A model generated the notes under the pieces. The model saw only the letters and a list, made by a program, of their open reading frames with translations, was not told the origin of the DNA and did no database searches. Of a DNA stretch of 64,000 nucleotides, positions 46,080 through 55,256 are shown piece by piece; within the stretch, counting starts at the first letter, position 1, and each line of letters opens with the position of its first letter. The stretch covers positions 62,001 through 126,000 of the forward strand of contig NZ_SLUN01000011.1 in the NCBI RefSeq assembly GCF_004340685.1, in the 5' to 3' direction. This DNA is from Hydrogenispora ethanolica. GTDB taxonomy: Bacteria; Bacillota; UBA4882; UBA8346. A program made the translations under genes and the position numbers.

Positions 46080-46929
46080 CTTGATTCACCCCAAAACAAG
46101 CAAACAACGTATCACTGCACCCTATCAAACCCAGCTGTTTCTCATAGGCGGCATGCAATTCCGGACTGTCCAGGAAGCTCCATTGAATATGCCCTCCAGG
46201 CTTATTCTCCGCCAACCAATATAAGTGATTCGATAATGGGTATCTTTGAGTTTGCTTAATGTATTTTACCTGAAGACCAGCCTTTTTTCCCACAAGTTCC
46301 AGGGTATGAGTGGTAAACAAAAACAAGTGGCAGCTCCAATAAGTAAACTCTGAAAAAGCTTCATTCCGGTAAAACGTTAACAACGCATCATTGGCATTTG
46401 GAACTTCAATAATGATATAACCGCCTGGATTCAGCTTCATTGCTAATTCTTTCAAGGTACTTATGGGATCGGGCAAGTGTTCGAGGACGTGAAAGAGCGT
46501 AATCACGTCAAAGCATTGATTGGCTTCCCGAATATGGGGAAAAACTCGCAGTTGTGCTTGGTCGAAATAGGGTTTTAATCTCTTTTCCGGTTCCACTCCT
46601 ATGACTGTTGCAGCCACCCGGCCGGCGCGAGAAAGAAATCCGCCGTTACCGCAGCCAACATCTAAAACCGACTTCTTCGTCATCAGCGATTGAAGTACGT
46701 CAAAACGACGTTGATCGTCAGCGGCCGTTTCCCGAAGCCAATCCTCTACAGTGGAATCAGCAGCATGCATTTGTGAATTCTCATAAAATCCTTCGCCGAT
46801 ATGATCGAAGGAAGAAAGAAAGACCAGGCCGCAAGTACGGCATTCCATGACTTGAAGATCTGGATTATCCCTCACACTGCCCGGTCTTTTAAAAAAAGAC
46901 TGTTCCCCGCATAGATAGCACGGCTTCAT
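46072..46929 (-). CDS. zinc-finger class I methyltransferase
   Basis: 285 residues. A CX2C...CX2C zinc ribbon (CYLCGEQ, CRTCGLVF) precedes a Methyltransf-type SAM domain with SVLDVGCGNGGFLSRAG, FHVLEHLPDP and LNPGGYIIIEVPN. This architecture is common in glycan-modification clusters (C-methyltransferase-like or O-methylating). It lies 16 bp downstream of the SAF-less NeuB-like gene. Confidence 0.82.
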   Translation of the reverse strand: MKPCYLCGEQSFFKRPGSVRDNPDLQVMECRTCGLVFLSSFDHIGEGFYENSQMHAADSTVEDWLRETAADDQRRFDVLQSLMTKKSVLDVGCGNGGFLSRAGRVAATVIGVEPEKRLKPYFDQAQLRVFPHIREANQCFDVITLFHVLEHLPDPISTLKELAMKLNPGGYIIIEVPNANDALLTFYRNEAFSEFTYWSCHLFLFTTHTLELVGKKAGLQVKYIKQTQRYPLSNHLYWLAENKPGGHIQWSFLDSPELHAAYEKQLGLIGCSDTLFACFGVNQDE

Positions 46930-46945
46930 AAAGCTTTAGTCTCCC

Positions 46946-47788
46946 TTAATCATTATTTAAGTAATGAGCCCTTAATTTTTTACTGATGGAGACTTCCTTG
47001 GGTGTAATGGAAAATGAACAGCTTTCCATCGCTTTTTCGATCTTCCGCACCGCTCCCACTAACATCCTTAATCCTGCGGGTTCGAGGGAAGCCGCCTGGT
47101 CCGAACCGTACATGGCTCGATCTAACGTAATATGCCGTTCCAGGGAGGTGATTCCCAAAGCGACTGCGGCATATGATATCGCCAATCCTACTTCATGTCC
47201 GCTATACCCCACATTGCATTTGAAGATATCCTGTAACATCTTAATCCGGTTTAAATTGGCATCTTCATCATCCATGGGATAGGTGGAGACACAGTGCATG
47301 AGTTCGAAGGGACAACCGGCTTCCTTGAAAATATGTACGGCCCGTTCGATGTCGGTCAGTTCGCTCATCCCGGTAGAGATGAAAGTATGTTTACCCTCGG
47401 AAGCGACCGCCTGTAAAAGCGGTTCGTATAAAAGCATGGCCGAGGCGATCTTATTGTATTTGCAATTGAATTGGCTTAAGAATTCCTGACTTTCCAAGTC
47501 CCACGCTGATGCGAACCAATCAATCCCTTTTTCCCGGCAAAAACGGTCAATCTCCTGATAATCAGCCAATCCGAACTCCAAACCCTCTTTTTGGGCGCGC
47601 TGAGTACTCCCCCAGGGACTCTCACGCGGGGAATCAAGAAATTCCTTGGTATAAACTTTCTCAATAGTCCTTTTTTGAAATTTAACTGCATCACAACCGG
47701 CTTCTTTCGCAATTTCAATCAGCTTCTTTGCGATATTGATATCTCCGTTATGATTGATTCCGATTTCGGCTATTATAAAAACCGCCAT
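46946..47788 (-). CDS. NeuB-family synthase without SAF domain
   Basis: 280 residues. The NeuB aldolase barrel opens AVFIIAEIGINHNGDI, with CDAVKFQKR, ISTGMSEL, MHCVSTYP, VGYSGHEVG and LERHITLD, the residues for PEP condensation. The C-terminal SAF antifreeze-like domain of full NeuB (about 60 residues) is missing, as in some family members. GGGGAG 7 bases before ATG 47788 fixes the start. It is the first gene of the minus-strand cluster. Confidence 0.85.
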   Translation of the reverse strand: MAVFIIAEIGINHNGDINIAKKLIEIAKEAGCDAVKFQKRTIEKVYTKEFLDSPRESPWGSTQRAQKEGLEFGLADYQEIDRFCREKGIDWFASAWDLESQEFLSQFNCKYNKIASAMLLYEPLLQAVASEGKHTFISTGMSELTDIERAVHIFKEAGCPFELMHCVSTYPMDDEDANLNRIKMLQDIFKCNVGYSGHEVGLAISYAAVALGITSLERHITLDRAMYGSDQAASLEPAGLRMLVGAVRKIEKAMESCSFSITPKEVSISKKLRAHYLNND

Positions 47789-48087
47789 CCCAATCTCCCC
47801 TTTAAATCTCTCCTTAACCCCGAGGATCAATGCTCCGAGTCTTTAAAATCTGCATTCCAAAACACAAAGAAACCTATCATTCGTAATACTAATATATGAA
47901 TGGGCCTATCCAGAAGTTTTATTCTCCCTGGCACAACCCACCAAGACTTCGGCGTTTTCATCGACTCTTGTTCTTCCTAAACGCAACGGTTGACGACAAA
48001 TTGACTTCACTGCCCTAGCAAAATACTAAAATCTTGGTACGCTCATGTTTTTTGATAATAGACTAGTAAAGATATGGAGTGGTGCTG

Positions 48088-49140
48088 ATGATGCTAAACA
48101 ATAGCCTTGAACAAATGATTCGAGGAAAAAATATCTTGATCACTGGAGGAACTGGTTCCATTGGCAGGGCGCTTGTCCATAAAATTTTGCAATACCATCC
48201 AGCGGTAGTCCGAATCTATAGTCGCGATGAAACGAAACAATTCGAACTCTATCAAAGCTTGGACAATGCCAAGAATGTCCGTTTTCTGATTGGCGATGTT
48301 CGGGATCGGCAACGACTCGGGCTAGCTCTAGAAGATGTCCATACGGTCTATCATACTGCGGCGCTCAAACACTTATCCGCCTGTGAGTATAACCCCTTTG
48401 AAGCGGTCAAAACCAATGTGCTGGGAACCCAAAATCTGATCGACCAGTGCATCGATAAAGGCGTAAAGCAAGTTATCGGCATTAGTACTGATAAAGTAGT
48501 CAATCCGATCAGCATTTTGGGAACAACAAAATTACTTGCAGAAAAGTTGCTAATTGCCGGTAATGGAATCAAAGGAAGACATCAGACCATTTTTAGCTGT
48601 GTACGGTTCGGTAATGTCGCAGGCGCCCGGGGATCCGTTATCCCTTTATTTCTCGAGCAATTGCGCCGCAAAAAGAGCTTGACCGTAACCGACCCCTTGG
48701 CATCGCGGTTTATCATGTCATCCGATGAAGCGGTGGAGCTGATTCTCAAAGCGGCTGCCTTGGGAATCGGAGGAGCGGTTTTTATCCTGCCGATGCCATC
48801 CGTTCGTGTGATTGATGTGGCTGAAGCAATGTTAGAGCGATACGAGACAGTGTACGGGGAAAAAATTACTCTAGAAATAACCGGATTACGAAGCGGGGAA
48901 AAATTACACGAAGATCTGGTTTTTGCGGAAGAGTCCACCAAAGCCTTTCTATTGAATGATTTAATCATTATTCCTTCAGAATTCAGCAATTCAATCCCAG
49001 GAACTCTCTTAAGCGCTCAAAAAACGGCGAAATTGGTTTTAAACTCTGGCGAACAGATCCCTCTTTCCAAACCAGAGATTCTTAAACTGGTACAAAAGGT
49101 CGATGTCATGAATCTTCTTAAATGGGACGATTCGAAATAG
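48088..49140 (+). CDS. UDP-sugar 4,6-dehydratase-like SDR (PseB/CapD/FlaA1 type)
   Basis: 350 residues. Extended-SDR motifs: ILITGGTGSIGRALV, the RDETKQFEL strand typical of FlaA1/CapD, HTAALKHLSACEYNPFEAV, STDKVVNP, GTTKLLAEKLL and VRFGNVAGARGSVIP. At the catalytic Tyr position the text reads ILGTTKLLAEK rather than YxxxK, as in several PseB relatives (MGATKRxAE). The ATG at 48088 has GGAG 8 bases upstream; two GTG codons at 48079-48084 are less well placed. It probably makes the UDP-4-keto-6-deoxy-HexNAc precursor. Confidence 0.87.
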   Translation: MMLNNSLEQMIRGKNILITGGTGSIGRALVHKILQYHPAVVRIYSRDETKQFELYQSLDNAKNVRFLIGDVRDRQRLGLALEDVHTVYHTAALKHLSACEYNPFEAVKTNVLGTQNLIDQCIDKGVKQVIGISTDKVVNPISILGTTKLLAEKLLIAGNGIKGRHQTIFSCVRFGNVAGARGSVIPLFLEQLRRKKSLTVTDPLASRFIMSSDEAVELILKAAALGIGGAVFILPMPSVRVIDVAEAMLERYETVYGEKITLEITGLRSGEKLHEDLVFAEESTKAFLLNDLIIIPSEFSNSIPGTLLSAQKTAKLVLNSGEQIPLSKPEILKLVQKVDVMNLLKWDDSK

Positions 49141-49265
49141 ACCCCCGCTTTTCATTATTAGGGACCAACGATAGATTAGAAATAGGCATTGATATCGTAA
49201 GTTTTGGGTAAAAATCCGAGTGATGTTTGATGCTTAATCCGGACATAAGTAAATTGTACAGGACT

Positions 49266-50315
49266 CTATTCGCAATTCCATTCCAAATCGCTCCATAAAA
49301 GTTGCGTATTTTCGAGAATCCTGTGACTGGCCCGTGCTCCGATAAAATAATCGAGATACTTCGGGGGTACTCCGGTCCCGGGTCGTTTCAGTGCTATCAT
49401 ATCCCGGGTTATCACCATGTGGCGTTCGATTTGGGTGGTTGCAACAATACTCTTCCGGGTTAAGATCCTTACTTCTTTTTCAGCCTCCACGATGTTCTTG
49501 CAACCGTTACCCAGAGCCGTCTCCACTTTCCGGATGGATGTCACATATTGACGAAATTCTCCCGGATTGAGAGACGCTTGATGATCCGGACCTGGGAGAT
49601 TCTTATCCAGCGTGAAGTGCTTCTCTAATAACTTTGCTCCCAAGGCGACCGCGACAACCGCCGCTTCAATGCCTTCGGCGTGATCGGAATAACCGACCGG
49701 TACTTGAAAGGCAGCTTGTAAGGATTTGATGACCGATAGATTGAGACTGTCATACGGAGCAGGGTAACTGGAGACACAGTGGAGTAGCATCAATTGTCGA
49801 TTACCGGTCTGAAAAACCGCATGGACTGCCTCTTCAATTTCCCCAAGCAACGCCATACCCGTCGAAATAATCAGAGGCTTTCCATAGGCGGCTACTTTTC
49901 GTATCAAGGGTAAATTGGTAATTTCCCCCGACGGAATCTTGAATGCCTGGGCCGCAATTGCTTGAAGTTCATCGGCGCTTTGCTCGTCAAATACCGATGC
50001 TAAAAAAAAGATACCTAACTCGTTCGCCTTTTGGAGTAACAGCTTTAAATTCTTTTGGGACATTTGTAGCCGTTTCAGCATTTGATATTGGTCTTCGTCA
50101 TCGCCTACCCCACGCTGATAGCGCGCTTTTCCGGTTCCTTGCAAGATCATCTCTTCCGGAATGAAGGCCTGGAATTTAACAGCATCGGCACCGGCCCGCG
50201 CCGCTTCTTCCAGTAAAGCGACAGCCAAATCGAGGTCGCCATTATGATTTACCCCTGCCTCTGCAATAATCTTTACATGAGGCCGAATCTCCTGTACAAA
50301 AATTTGTTCAAAAAT
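49266..50315 (-). CDS. NeuB-family nonulosonic acid synthase with SAF domain, non-ATG start
   Basis: About 349 residues if it starts at ATT 50315. NeuB motifs IIAEAGVNHNGDLDLA, AGADAVKFQAF, ISTGMALL, LHCVSSYP, VGYSDHAEG and EKHFTLD are followed by a SAF domain (ARASHRILENTQLLWSDLEW). The N-terminal NHNGD part lies upstream of the first conventional start (TTG 50228). In that extension no ATG, GTG or TTG occurs; AAAGGGGGAG is followed by ATA (50321) and ATT (50315, 6-base spacing). So an unusual start codon, or a mutated ATG, must be assumed. It is divergent in sequence from copy 46946-47788. Confidence 0.82.
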   Translation of the reverse strand: MFEQIFVQEIRPHVKIIAEAGVNHNGDLDLAVALLEEAARAGADAVKFQAFIPEEMILQGTGKARYQRGVGDDEDQYQMLKRLQMSQKNLKLLLQKANELGIFFLASVFDEQSADELQAIAAQAFKIPSGEITNLPLIRKVAAYGKPLIISTGMALLGEIEEAVHAVFQTGNRQLMLLHCVSSYPAPYDSLNLSVIKSLQAAFQVPVGYSDHAEGIEAAVVAVALGAKLLEKHFTLDKNLPGPDHQASLNPGEFRQYVTSIRKVETALGNGCKNIVEAEKEVRILTRKSIVATTQIERHMVITRDMIALKRPGTGVPPKYLDYFIGARASHRILENTQLLWSDLEWNCE

Positions 50316-50446
50316 TGGTATGCTCCCCCTTTAAAAAATCCTGAGGTCTTTATCTCTCTTTAGGGATAAGGCTCCCAAAGAAATATATGAGGCAGCCGGG
50401 TTCCTAATTCATGATATCGTCTCACGAAAAAAGGCTGGAATGTCAA

Positions 50447-50478
50447 AGAAAACTCCCTTCGATGAAAGGGAGTTTTCT
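50447..50478 (-). terminator. terminator after yitT-like gene
   Basis: AGAAAACTCCCTT and AAGGGAGTTTTCT form a perfect 13-bp stem with a 6-base loop, with a T-rich 3' flank on the minus strand, 61 bp past the stop at 50539. Confidence 0.85.
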
Positions 50479-50538
50479 AAATTTTACATTAGGCAAAAGG
50501 CCGTATCCAATCGTTTAAAATAATCTTTCAAAGGCCTA

Positions 50539-51414
50539 TTACTCTTTAAACCCTTCTCCCAGCACTTCATGGACGTCCGAGATAATCACAAACGCTTTGG
50601 GATCGATCTGGTGGACCAACTCCTTCATTTTTACCACCTCCGCGCGGGAGATGACGCATAAAATCACTTCTTTGCGCGTGGTGGAATAAAGGCCTCGTCC
50701 GGTCAGACCAGTGGCGCCACGCTGTAGTTCACTGAGTATTTTTTGGCCGATCGCTTCCGAATGTTCGGAAATGATAAAAGCTGCTTTGGCGTAGTCAAAA
50801 CCCTCCAATATAATATCCACAATCTTTCCGGTCACAAAAAGAGTTATAATGGCGTATAAAGCCAGTTCAGTGCTGCGAAAGACCACCCCCGCCAAGGCAA
50901 TGATCGTACCGTCAAAGATCAATAGCGATTGTCCCACCGAAATCCCGGTGAATCTGTGAAGCAACTGCGCCGCCAGATCCGTTCCCCCGGTAGTACCGCG
51001 GAAGCGAAACGCGATTCCCATGCCGATGCCCGCTACGACTCCGCCATATAAAGCGGCCAGAAAAGGATCGCGGGTCAACGGCAGCAATTTGATGACTTTT
51101 TCCCAAAACTCCAGCGTAATAGAGATAAATGCCGCTCCAAAGAGCGTTTTCGCGCCGAAACGCGGCCCGAAAACCCATAAACAGGCCAGGAATAACGGCA
51201 AATTCAACATGAACATCGTCCAGGAAACGGACCAGCCCCACAGATAATACAGCACAATCGCCAAACCGCTGACGCCCCCGGCGGCAATTTTATTGGGAAT
51301 CTGCAACCAGGCCAGGGCCAGTGAGGTCAGGCTGACTCCGACTAAGATCCCCAGGTAATCCAGGAACTCTCGCCGGATCGTCTCTCGATTGAAGGTTATG
51401 CGTGGTAATTTCAT
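50539..51414 (-). CDS. YitT-family membrane protein with DUF2179 domain
   Basis: 291 residues. Five or so transmembrane helices (about 20-200) include the family pattern AAGGVSGLAIVLYYL and FRGTTGGTDLAAQLLHR. A soluble C-terminal DUF2179 domain (about 215-290, AAFIISEHSEAIGQKIL, VILCVISRAEVVKMKELVHQ) follows. Transport function is unproven. The ATG shares one base with the TagA stop (TGATG). Confidence 0.92.
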   Translation of the reverse strand: MKLPRITFNRETIRREFLDYLGILVGVSLTSLALAWLQIPNKIAAGGVSGLAIVLYYLWGWSVSWTMFMLNLPLFLACLWVFGPRFGAKTLFGAAFISITLEFWEKVIKLLPLTRDPFLAALYGGVVAGIGMGIAFRFRGTTGGTDLAAQLLHRFTGISVGQSLLIFDGTIIALAGVVFRSTELALYAIITLFVTGKIVDIILEGFDYAKAAFIISEHSEAIGQKILSELQRGATGLTGRGLYSTTRKEVILCVISRAEVVKMKELVHQIDPKAFVIISDVHEVLGEGFKE

Positions 51415-52154
51415 CAATTTGACTCACCTCCGTCCTTGCGTAATCGAATGAATTGATACCAAAACCAGAGCAAATCCGGTAGGTTCCGCAACCGCTCCGG
51501 CTCACGGACCATACGGTATAGCCACTCCCAACCGCAATTCCGGAAGAAGCGGGGGACTTCCTTTTTCATTCCGGATAAGACTTCTAAAGCGCCACCGACG
51601 CCGATCCCGACTGTTCCCGGCATTCGCGGCAAATGCCGGGCCAGAAAGATCTCCTGCGCCGGTGAGCCCAGACCCGCCAACAGAAGACACGGTCCAATGC
51701 GCTCCACTTCCTCCACCACCGCCGGCTGGGGTGCCATGTTGTTAAATCCATCCCGGATTCCGACGATCCGGAGCCGCGGGAAGAGGTTGGCCATGGCCTG
51801 TCTGAGCGGGGCATTCATGGCTGGCGGGCCGCCATAGAAAAATACCGGAAATCCGCTCCCGGAACACCAGCCCAACAAATCGCGGACCAAGTCGATTCCC
51901 GCCCAACGAGTAACTTCCTGATGCCCCCGGCGTCGCAACAATAGCTCGATTCCAAACCCATCGATGGTTACGAGGTCGGCGGCGCATAGAATTCGCTTCA
52001 ATTCTTGATTCCGTCCGGCATTGACCAGCATCAAAGAGTTTAAAGTGATAATCTGGCGCGGCTGCCCCGGGAATTTCAACCACTCAATAATGGATTCCAG
52101 CAATACCGGCCGAGCCAACAGATCAACGGGGATGTCCTGTATAAGAATACGCAT
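51414..52154 (-). CDS. tagA: WecG/TagA/CpsF-family glycosyltransferase
   Basis: 246 residues. It has the family pattern ITLNSLMLVNAGRNQEL, DGFGIELLLRRRG, FFYGGPPAM, LLLAGLGSPAQEIFLARH and GVGGALEVLSGMKKEVPR with WEWLYRMVREPERLRN. TagA adds N-acetylmannosamine in teichoic acid linkage synthesis; here, with CsaB, a secondary cell-wall polymer is likely. AAGG precedes ATG 52154. It overlaps nothing but abuts csaB. Confidence 0.92.
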   Translation of the reverse strand: MRILIQDIPVDLLARPVLLESIIEWLKFPGQPRQIITLNSLMLVNAGRNQELKRILCAADLVTIDGFGIELLLRRRGHQEVTRWAGIDLVRDLLGWCSGSGFPVFFYGGPPAMNAPLRQAMANLFPRLRIVGIRDGFNNMAPQPAVVEEVERIGPCLLLAGLGSPAQEIFLARHLPRMPGTVGIGVGGALEVLSGMKKEVPRFFRNCGWEWLYRMVREPERLRNLPDLLWFWYQFIRLRKDGGESN

Positions 52155-52155
52155 T

Positions 52156-53256
52156 TTACCTTGGAGCAATCACCTTTTTCAATAATACTCGATTTTCCCT
52201 TGCCCGGTTTTGCCAGAAAGATACCTTCGCTTGAGTGCAAGTTTCTTCCAGATCCGGCTGATAAAGCTGGCGCAGAATCCGCCCGCTGAGCACTTCCAAA
52301 TCCAGAGCTTTTTGCATCTGCTGGAACGGCAGGTTCAACTGAAGGCAAAAGCCTTCGATTTTGGGGTCACAGGAAAGGCCGAAACCTTCAACTCCCTGTA
52401 CAACCCCGGCTACCAAACCATGCAGACGTGCGCTGACCACCAGATCAAGGCCGCCGATCGCCGCCTGCAACTCTTCCCAATCTGCTGCCGGCGGTAACAG
52501 CATGACTCCGGCGGCTTCCGCCACCGTTGCTGCCAGCTGAAAGTCGCTCGGTTCGGTAATGATGAGATACACGGCCACTCGGTTTTCCTTCCGGAGCGAC
52601 CGGACCAGGTCTATCCAAGCCCGAATGGGAATGACGCGTTCGCGGCGCAAAACCACGCCAACCCGGGAGCAATGGTCCGGGGTCTCCCCCCAAAACCGGC
52701 GGACAGCCGTCTTCGAAATCGGATTCATCATCAATAACGGATCGGCGGTCCAGTGAACCTCCGGGCGAGTTACCCCCAGATCCGCCAAAGCCAGCCATGA
52801 CAATTTGTCGCGCAGGCTGATCAGATCCGCCTGATTCAAGGCCGACCTGGCGATACTTTGGCCGACCCGGGACCGAACCGGACCGATTCCTTGTCCGTAA
52901 AGGAAGATTTTCATCCCGCAATACTTCGCCAATTGAACCAAACCGGAATAGTACACCAGGCTTCGCAAACTGGAACGATCCTGAAACAGGTTGCCGCCGC
53001 CACCGATCAACCATTTCATGTTCCGGAAATGGGACTGTAACTGCCCGAGCGCCAATCGTCCGAAGGCCGGGACACTGTAACGGACTGCGGTTTGTTCGGG
53101 ATTCCCCGAGATTACCGCGATGGGCAGTAAAGGGTCGAGCGTCCGCAATTCGCTTATCAGCTGGCGCAGATTGGTCTCGTCCCCCAAATTGCCATGGCCA
53201 TAATAGCCAAAGACCACCACCCCGTCCTTTACGCCGGTGGCGTTTTTTGCGGGCAT
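52156..53256 (-). CDS. csaB: polysaccharide pyruvyl transferase
   Basis: 366 residues. CsaB adds pyruvyl ketals to the cell-wall polysaccharide that binds S-layer homology (SLH) domains. Motifs: VVVFGYYGHGNLGDE at the N-terminus, WLIGGGGNLFQDRSS, FLYGQGIGPV and SARLHGLVAGV at the active site. The ATG at 53256 has a poor ribosome binding site; GTG codons about 12 residues later, behind AAAGGA, are a plausible alternative. The 3' part of the upstream ligase gene overlaps its start by 28 bp. Confidence 0.9.
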   Translation of the reverse strand: MPAKNATGVKDGVVVFGYYGHGNLGDETNLRQLISELRTLDPLLPIAVISGNPEQTAVRYSVPAFGRLALGQLQSHFRNMKWLIGGGGNLFQDRSSLRSLVYYSGLVQLAKYCGMKIFLYGQGIGPVRSRVGQSIARSALNQADLISLRDKLSWLALADLGVTRPEVHWTADPLLMMNPISKTAVRRFWGETPDHCSRVGVVLRRERVIPIRAWIDLVRSLRKENRVAVYLIITEPSDFQLAATVAEAAGVMLLPPAADWEELQAAIGGLDLVVSARLHGLVAGVVQGVEGFGLSCDPKIEGFCLQLNLPFQQMQKALDLEVLSGRILRQLYQPDLEETCTQAKVSFWQNRARENRVLLKKVIAPR

Positions 53257-54635
53257 GCGAAGGTCAGACCCATCAAAAACCAAAAATATCCTCCCCAGAG
53301 CGGGTGAACATCCCAACTTTCCATGCAACCATACAGTAAAAAAACGATTAAAACCAACGCCGCAGTCCTTAAAAGCTCCGAAAACCGCCTGAAATTGCGC
53401 AGACGCTCCCAGAGCAACCATCCCAGGCCAAGCAACACCACGATCCCATGTTCCAACCATATTTGCAAGTACCATTGATGAGCATGCTCGGCCGCGCTGT
53501 TGGGGAGCATAAACCAAGGGTATACCACTCCGAAGCTTCCGGGTCCGGCTCCCCACAGCCAGGTATCCGGGATGGCCCGAACCACGCCTTCCCAAATCCG
53601 CCAACGAAAATGGAGCGAGCTGTCCATCAGCGTTAACAGACTTCCCAGTCGCGCCCGGAAGGCCGGAAAGGTAAGCAGGATTAATAAGAGAAGCCCCCAA
53701 ACAGGCAGCCAGCCTCCGCGAAGCTCTTTCCGGGACATCAGAACCAGGATGATGCCTCCGATGAGCCAAGCCCCGCGCGAATACGTAAGATATAACGATA
53801 CTGCGGCCATGCCGCCGACCGCCAGCCAAAACAGGCGCGACAGCCGCTGCCGTTCAGCGCGGACGAGGCCAAAACAAAAAACCAAGGTCAGTAAAAGATA
53901 AAGCGCATAAAGATTGGGATTGCCAAAGACAGAATAAACCCGAACCGGTATCAGCGCCGCCTGGTCCGGACTGAGCCAACCCGCAGCGGTCCGAACGCCG
54001 GACGCATATTGCTGGAAACCCATAATCATCCAAAGCGGGCTGCTCCCAGCCATCCAACGCATCACCTTCCCCAGCAGGCGAGGAGTGAATGCCAGGCCGG
54101 TAAACCAGGCCAAAAGCAGCCATGATTCCAGCTGAAGCAGCCGCTGCCAGCTTTGGCGAAACCCCGCCGCCGTGAGGATCGTCCCGGCGAACAATAATAG
54201 CCCGAACAGAAAAAGGCTGCTGGCGTTCACCCGCTTTTCGGGAATCGCCACTCCGCAATACAGGAGTAACAAAGGGAGCAATCCATACCAGGCGCCCAGG
54301 ACCGGCAGGAAAACAAGGTAGAGGATGATCCATCCTTCGAGAAACGGCCGCCACCATGGACTGCAATGGAATGAAAACAAGCTTTTCCGGGCATCCGCAG
54401 CTATCGAACCTACGCGGCGTGAATAGCGCCGGATGGAAGACCGGTGCCATGACTGCTCAAGGAAATCCGCTGTTTTGGAATACCATCCCCTCAAATCATG
54501 ATATGTCCGGCTCTTCCGAAACCAATCCATCCACAAATCTGCCAGCTGCAATACCCGATGCCGGATCATCTCCAACCCGCGGCCGAACCATGAACGCCGG
54601 ACCAGCGCAACCGGCTGCCGAACCGCCAGGCTCAT
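53229..54635 (-). CDS. O-antigen ligase (WaaL-like) membrane protein
   Basis: 468 residues. A cytoplasmic N-terminal region of about 95 residues, unusually long and basic, precedes about ten transmembrane helices. The Wzy/WaaL signature is visible: SYLTYSRGAWLIGGIIL-like segment, VFGNPNLYALYLLL and the periplasmic loop GAGPGSFGVVYPWF with HAHQWYLQIWLEHG. The role is polymer ligation or polymerisation. Its stop lies inside csaB and its ATG overlaps the DUF4330 stop. Confidence 0.87.
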   Translation of the reverse strand: MSLAVRQPVALVRRSWFGRGLEMIRHRVLQLADLWMDWFRKSRTYHDLRGWYSKTADFLEQSWHRSSIRRYSRRVGSIAADARKSLFSFHCSPWWRPFLEGWIILYLVFLPVLGAWYGLLPLLLLYCGVAIPEKRVNASSLFLFGLLLFAGTILTAAGFRQSWQRLLQLESWLLLAWFTGLAFTPRLLGKVMRWMAGSSPLWMIMGFQQYASGVRTAAGWLSPDQAALIPVRVYSVFGNPNLYALYLLLTLVFCFGLVRAERQRLSRLFWLAVGGMAAVSLYLTYSRGAWLIGGIILVLMSRKELRGGWLPVWGLLLLILLTFPAFRARLGSLLTLMDSSLHFRWRIWEGVVRAIPDTWLWGAGPGSFGVVYPWFMLPNSAAEHAHQWYLQIWLEHGIVVLLGLGWLLWERLRNFRRFSELLRTAALVLIVFLLYGCMESWDVHPLWGGYFWFLMGLTFACPQKTPPA

Positions 54636-55135
54636 CGGAGGTTAACCCTCACTGATTCTACCTCCAGACGAAGCCGGGTATACAAAGTATGGCAGTTCAA
54701 GCGATTCCCCACCCGCACCGCCAATTTTCCCAGATAAATCCCGGTATGAGCCGGGCCGGTGACCACGCGGCCGCTTTGACGGCGCAACTCCAAACGGAGA
54801 TCGACATTCCGCGGAGCTTTAACCAACAGCAATTGCCCGTCCTTTTGCACGAGGATCTCCGCCGGCTGGACCGTCTTGCGGATCACCTTGCCGAGATAGG
54901 CATTGGTTCCATCCTGAAAAAGGTCTTGTCCCACGGCGATGCTTTGGGCCACATAGGGCGGGAGATCCTGGGCCAGTAGGCCCATGGCGACCGGCCTTTT
55001 TCTCAGTTCCAACGGCGCGGGCCGGTATTGGGAGAGCAAGCGGATTCCCAGAGCCAATACCAGGATCAACACGAACAAGTCCACCGGATTGATCAGGCCG
55101 AATAATTTGCCGTGTTCGTCGATTAGCTTGCTCAT
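54632..55135 (-). CDS. DUF4330-family membrane protein
   Basis: 167 residues. It has an N-terminal GKLFGLINPVDLFVLILVLAL membrane helix (about 9-33) and an external beta-rich domain, typical of DUF4330 proteins found beside cell-wall polymer genes. The function is unknown. The frame is open 55 codons upstream, but ATG 55135 with GGTGGGG upstream suits the family start. It is first in the DUF4330-ligase-csaB-tagA-yitT series. Confidence 0.82.
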   Translation of the reverse strand: MSKLIDEHGKLFGLINPVDLFVLILVLALGIRLLSQYRPAPLELRKRPVAMGLLAQDLPPYVAQSIAVGQDLFQDGTNAYLGKVIRKTVQPAEILVQKDGQLLLVKAPRNVDLRLELRRQSGRVVTGPAHTGIYLGKLAVRVGNRLNCHTLYTRLRLEVESVRVNLR

Positions 55136-55231
55136 GGTTTCCCCACCCTTCAGCTTGCTCCTCCCCAAAAAATATTTAATTGGAAACACTCTTAGTCTAA
55201 CCAGAATCTGCATTCTCAACGTTCCGAGAAT

Positions 55232-55252
55232 AAAAAAAGCCGGTTGCCCGGC
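55232..55252 (-). terminator. terminator after gatB
   Basis: GCCGG and CCGGC with a 4-base loop are followed by seven T residues on the minus strand, directly after the gatB stop. Confidence 0.8.
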
Positions 55253-55256
55253 AATT

